Shown here in pieces: positions 61,986-64,000 of a DNA stretch of 64,000 bases (position 1 is the stretch's first letter; every line of letters starts with the position of its first letter). This DNA is from Kushneria phosphatilytica. Its GTDB lineage: Bacteria; Pseudomonadota; Gammaproteobacteria; Pseudomonadales; Halomonadaceae. Both the position numbers and the translations under genes were made by a program. The stretch is from contig NZ_CP043420.1 in the NCBI RefSeq assembly GCF_008247605.1, positions 434,001-498,000 of the forward strand, read 5' to 3'. The notes below the pieces were generated by a model that ran no database searches, was not told the DNA's origin, and saw nothing but the letters and a program-made list of their open reading frames with translations.

Positions 61986-62816
61986 TCATTTTACGGCGCC
62001 CAGCGTCAGCCCGCGCACCAGCCATCGCTTGACCAGCAGGCCGAAGATGGCCATTGGACTGACCACAATGGTGCCGATGGCAAGCAGCTTGCCCCAGTCA
62101 ATGCCGGTCTGGGTGAGCAACTGGGCAGCAGCGATGGGAATGGTCTGAGTGTTCGGCCCGGCAAACGTCTGGGCAAAGGAGTAGTCATTCCAGGCGAAGA
62201 TGAAGCAGAGGATGGCCGTGGTGACCAGCCCCGGTTTCATCAGTGGCAGACTGACGTGCCAGAACACCTGCCACTTGGTAGCCCCATCGATCATTGCGGC
62301 CTCCTCGAGATCAGGGGGCAGATCGTCAAAGAAGGCGGTCATCAGCCAGATCGCAAATGGCAGATTGAAGCTGAGATAGGCGATGACCAGACCGGTATAG
62401 GTATCGAGCAGGTAGAGATAGCGGAACAGCAGATACAGCGGCACGATGACCGCGGCAATCGGCGCCATGCGTGTACTGATGATCCAGAATGCCAGATGGT
62501 GCTTGCCCTTCAGCCGGATGCGCGACAGCCCGTAACCCGCCATGCAGCCCAGCACGACCGAAATGAAGGTTGAGGCGCCGGCAACGGTCAGGCTATTGAA
62601 CACGTACGACCAGAGGCTGTTACCGCCGCTGAACAAGGCCTGATAGTGCTCGAGTGTCGGCTTGAAGAATACCTGCGGTGTGTTGGCGGTAATGGCGTTG
62701 TCCGGTTTGAAGGAGGAGAGCACCATCCAGCCGATGGGGACCAGTGTCCACAGCAGCAGGGCGGCCAGCAGCACTGCCTTGGCGATCCTGACGGGCAGCG
62801 GGGTCCGATTCGTCAT
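61986..62816 (-). CDS. Polyol ABC transporter permease (MalG-like)
   Basis: 276-residue membrane protein of the MalG type, six spans. The EAA-loop EEAAMIDGATKWQVFWHVSLPLMKPG near residues 190-215 is clear. ATG 62816 overlaps the stop of the first permease gene (ATGA); the much longer upstream frame is not part of it. Works with the MalF-like permease, a solute-binding protein and an ATPase, the last of which is not in this window. Confidence 0.95.
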   Translation of the reverse strand: MTNRTPLPVRIAKAVLLAALLLWTLVPIGWMVLSSFKPDNAITANTPQVFFKPTLEHYQALFSGGNSLWSYVFNSLTVAGASTFISVVLGCMAGYGLSRIRLKGKHHLAFWIISTRMAPIAAVIVPLYLLFRYLYLLDTYTGLVIAYLSFNLPFAIWLMTAFFDDLPPDLEEAAMIDGATKWQVFWHVSLPLMKPGLVTTAILCFIFAWNDYSFAQTFAGPNTQTIPIAAAQLLTQTGIDWGKLLAIGTIVVSPMAIFGLLVKRWLVRGLTLGAVK

Positions 62817-63709
62817 GAAGTCGTCTCCTGACGCTTGAACAGCCTCACGAAGGCAATCGCCACCAGAATCGAGAACACCAGCATGCTGATGCCTACTGCA
62901 GCGGCATAGCCGAGATCGAAGAAGCGGAAGGCGATGTCGTAAAGCCGGATCGGGATGATCTTGGTGGAATCCGCCGGGCCGCCCTGGGTCGTAATGAAGA
63001 TGATGGCAAAAAAGCGGATCGCATCCATCGCACGAATCAGCAGTGCCACCAGCAGAATGCCCGAGATCGATGGCAGGATGATGTGAATCAGCAGCTGCGG
63101 GTAGCGCGCGCCATCCATCTCTGCGGCCTCGATGATATCCCCCGGGACCGACGCCAGACCGGCCAGTACGATCAGTGCCACCAGCGGTGTCCATTCCCAG
63201 ACATCCATCAGCACCACGGCCACCATCGCCGAGCCCACGTTACCGAGGATATTGCCGTTGAACAGGCCAATGGTCTGCAAGAGCCAGGCATAGAGTCCAT
63301 GACTGGGATCCAGCATGAATCGCCCCAGCAGTCCGACAATCACCGGTGCGATGAACATCGGGATCAGCAACAGGGACAGCACCAGATTGCCACCGCGCAC
63401 CAGACTGTGAACCAGCAGTGCGATCAGGGTGCCCAGGATCATTTCCAGCCCGACCGTAGCGACGAAATAGATCAGGCTGGTGATCCAGCTGGAGCGAATA
63501 TCCGGATCGGTGAACAGGCGCTGCCAGTTCTCCAGCCCCGAAAAGTCGAACGACAGCCCACCCATCAGGCTGACGTCATTGAAGCTCATCCAGATAATGG
63601 AGAAAAACGGGATCAGTGAGATCACGGCCAGCAGGATCAGAGCCGGCGACATCATCGCCAGCTCGAACCCCTGTCCCGATCGTGATCGTTTACCGTTACG
63701 CAGCGCCAT
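62813..63709 (-). CDS. Polyol ABC transporter permease (MalF-like)
   Basis: 298-residue MalF-type permease with six spans and the EAA-loop IEAAEMDGARYPQLLIHIILPS. ATG 63709 has GGGAG nine bases upstream and starts five bases after the binding-protein stop; the alternative TTG at 63727 overlaps it. Second gene of the operon binding protein - permease - permease - SDR. Confidence 0.94.
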   Translation of the reverse strand: MALRNGKRSRSGQGFELAMMSPALILLAVISLIPFFSIIWMSFNDVSLMGGLSFDFSGLENWQRLFTDPDIRSSWITSLIYFVATVGLEMILGTLIALLVHSLVRGGNLVLSLLLIPMFIAPVIVGLLGRFMLDPSHGLYAWLLQTIGLFNGNILGNVGSAMVAVVLMDVWEWTPLVALIVLAGLASVPGDIIEAAEMDGARYPQLLIHIILPSISGILLVALLIRAMDAIRFFAIIFITTQGGPADSTKIIPIRLYDIAFRFFDLGYAAAVGISMLVFSILVAIAFVRLFKRQETTS

Positions 63710-63713
63710 GGGC

Positions 63714-64000
63714 TCAGGCTCCCACAATCCGGTCGATGCGCTGTTTGGCCAGTTTCATGGTCTGAGCAGCATCCTGCTGACCGGCCAGCATCTTCGAGAG
63801 CTGCGTGAAGATGACCGTATCGACCTCGTTCCACTGCGGGATTTTCGGTCGCAGCCCGATATGATCATCCTGCCAGGCGGTCAGCATGGTATCGGCGGTG
63901 AGCATGTTGGGCATGTCGGTCGGTGGATGGCTGGCCTTTTTGACCTCGGGCATGTCGTAAACCGACTGCCGGGTCGGTGTCCCGCCGCCAACATCGCTCT
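63714..64000 (-). CDS. Polyol ABC transporter binding protein, C-terminal part (partial)
   Basis: Only the last 95 or so codons are visible; the gene continues beyond the right edge. The end reads VDTVIFTQLSKMLAGQQDAAQ and GGGTPTRQSVYDMPEV, similar to the C-terminus of family 1 solute-binding proteins for sorbitol/mannitol. No signal peptide is visible because the N-terminus is missing. It is the first gene, as read, of the permease-permease-SDR operon. Confidence 0.85.
   Translation of the reverse strand, partial: SDVGGGTPTRQSVYDMPEVKKASHPPTDMPNMLTADTMLTAWQDDHIGLRPKIPQWNEVDTVIFTQLSKMLAGQQDAAQTMKLAKQRIDRIVGA

Noticed and set aside
63714..64000. ATPase subunit of the polyol ABC transporter
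   Set aside because: The visible sequence is the end of a solute-binding protein; no Walker A or signature motif occurs in the last 2 kb.
1..64000. CRISPR array, prophage or IS elements
   Set aside because: No spaced repeats, transposase, integrase, capsid or terminase genes were recognised on either strand.

Overview
The window is about 60% G+C and densely coded. Gene content and protein resemblance point to a moderately halophilic gammaproteobacterium of the Halomonadaceae (Halomonas, Kushneria or Chromohalobacter type). Support comes from the compact bioB-F-H-C-D-A operon, a Kup potassium transporter, a Pmp3-type proteolipid, an NhaC-type Na+/H+ antiporter, an acidic-tailed MFS protein and several nutrient-scavenging clusters. 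This is inference from protein similarity; no rRNA gene is present to fix the genus.

Left part (1-24 kb): the end of bioB and the translationally coupled biotin operon bioFHCDA; a Tar-like chemoreceptor; an MFS exporter; a Pmp3 peptide; a histidine-phosphatase-fold protein without the usual first catalytic histidine; an Mrr-type endonuclease; and kup. Next is an intact tRNA-Arg(TCG). Its last 16 bases before the CA end recur 1.7 kb downstream, framing a LysE exporter and a TetR regulator that share a perfect palindromic operator. After that come mntP, two unknown genes, a haloacetate-dehalogenase-like hydrolase, a MexEF/OqxAB-type RND pump with a divergent LysR regulator, a SnoaL-like protein and a RES/Xre toxin-antitoxin pair.

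Middle part (24-42 kb): two MFS genes, a LysR regulator, and a xyloside-use unit (GPH symporter plus GH43 beta-xylosidase) followed by a dCache chemoreceptor. Opposite to it is an amino-sugar operon: DeoR regulator, GatZ/KbaZ, AgaS isomerase, BadF-type sugar kinase and EamA transporter, with repeated TTTCG-type boxes in front. An NhaC antiporter gene is broken by a one-base deletion in a G run, and tspO follows.

Right part (42-64 kb): a Fur-type iron locus (TonB receptor; binding protein, permease, ATPase and siderophore esterase on the other strand), arsC with a TTG start, and a PilZ protein fused to a degenerate HD-GYP domain. Then come a class A beta-lactamase with a Tat-like signal, an unknown membrane protein, an aldo/keto reductase, a VIT family protein, a YozE-like protein, a CsbD-like protein convergent with a Crp/Fnr regulator, a universal stress protein, an XRE-cupin regulator divergent from rhtA, a cyclodeaminase-like protein, and the start of a polyol uptake/oxidation operon (SDR, two permeases, part of the binding protein). 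No CRISPR array, prophage, IS element or replication origin was recognised. The most unusual structures are the tRNA-bounded mini-island, the PilZ/degenerate HD-GYP fusion, the frameshifted antiporter and several unrecognised small genes.
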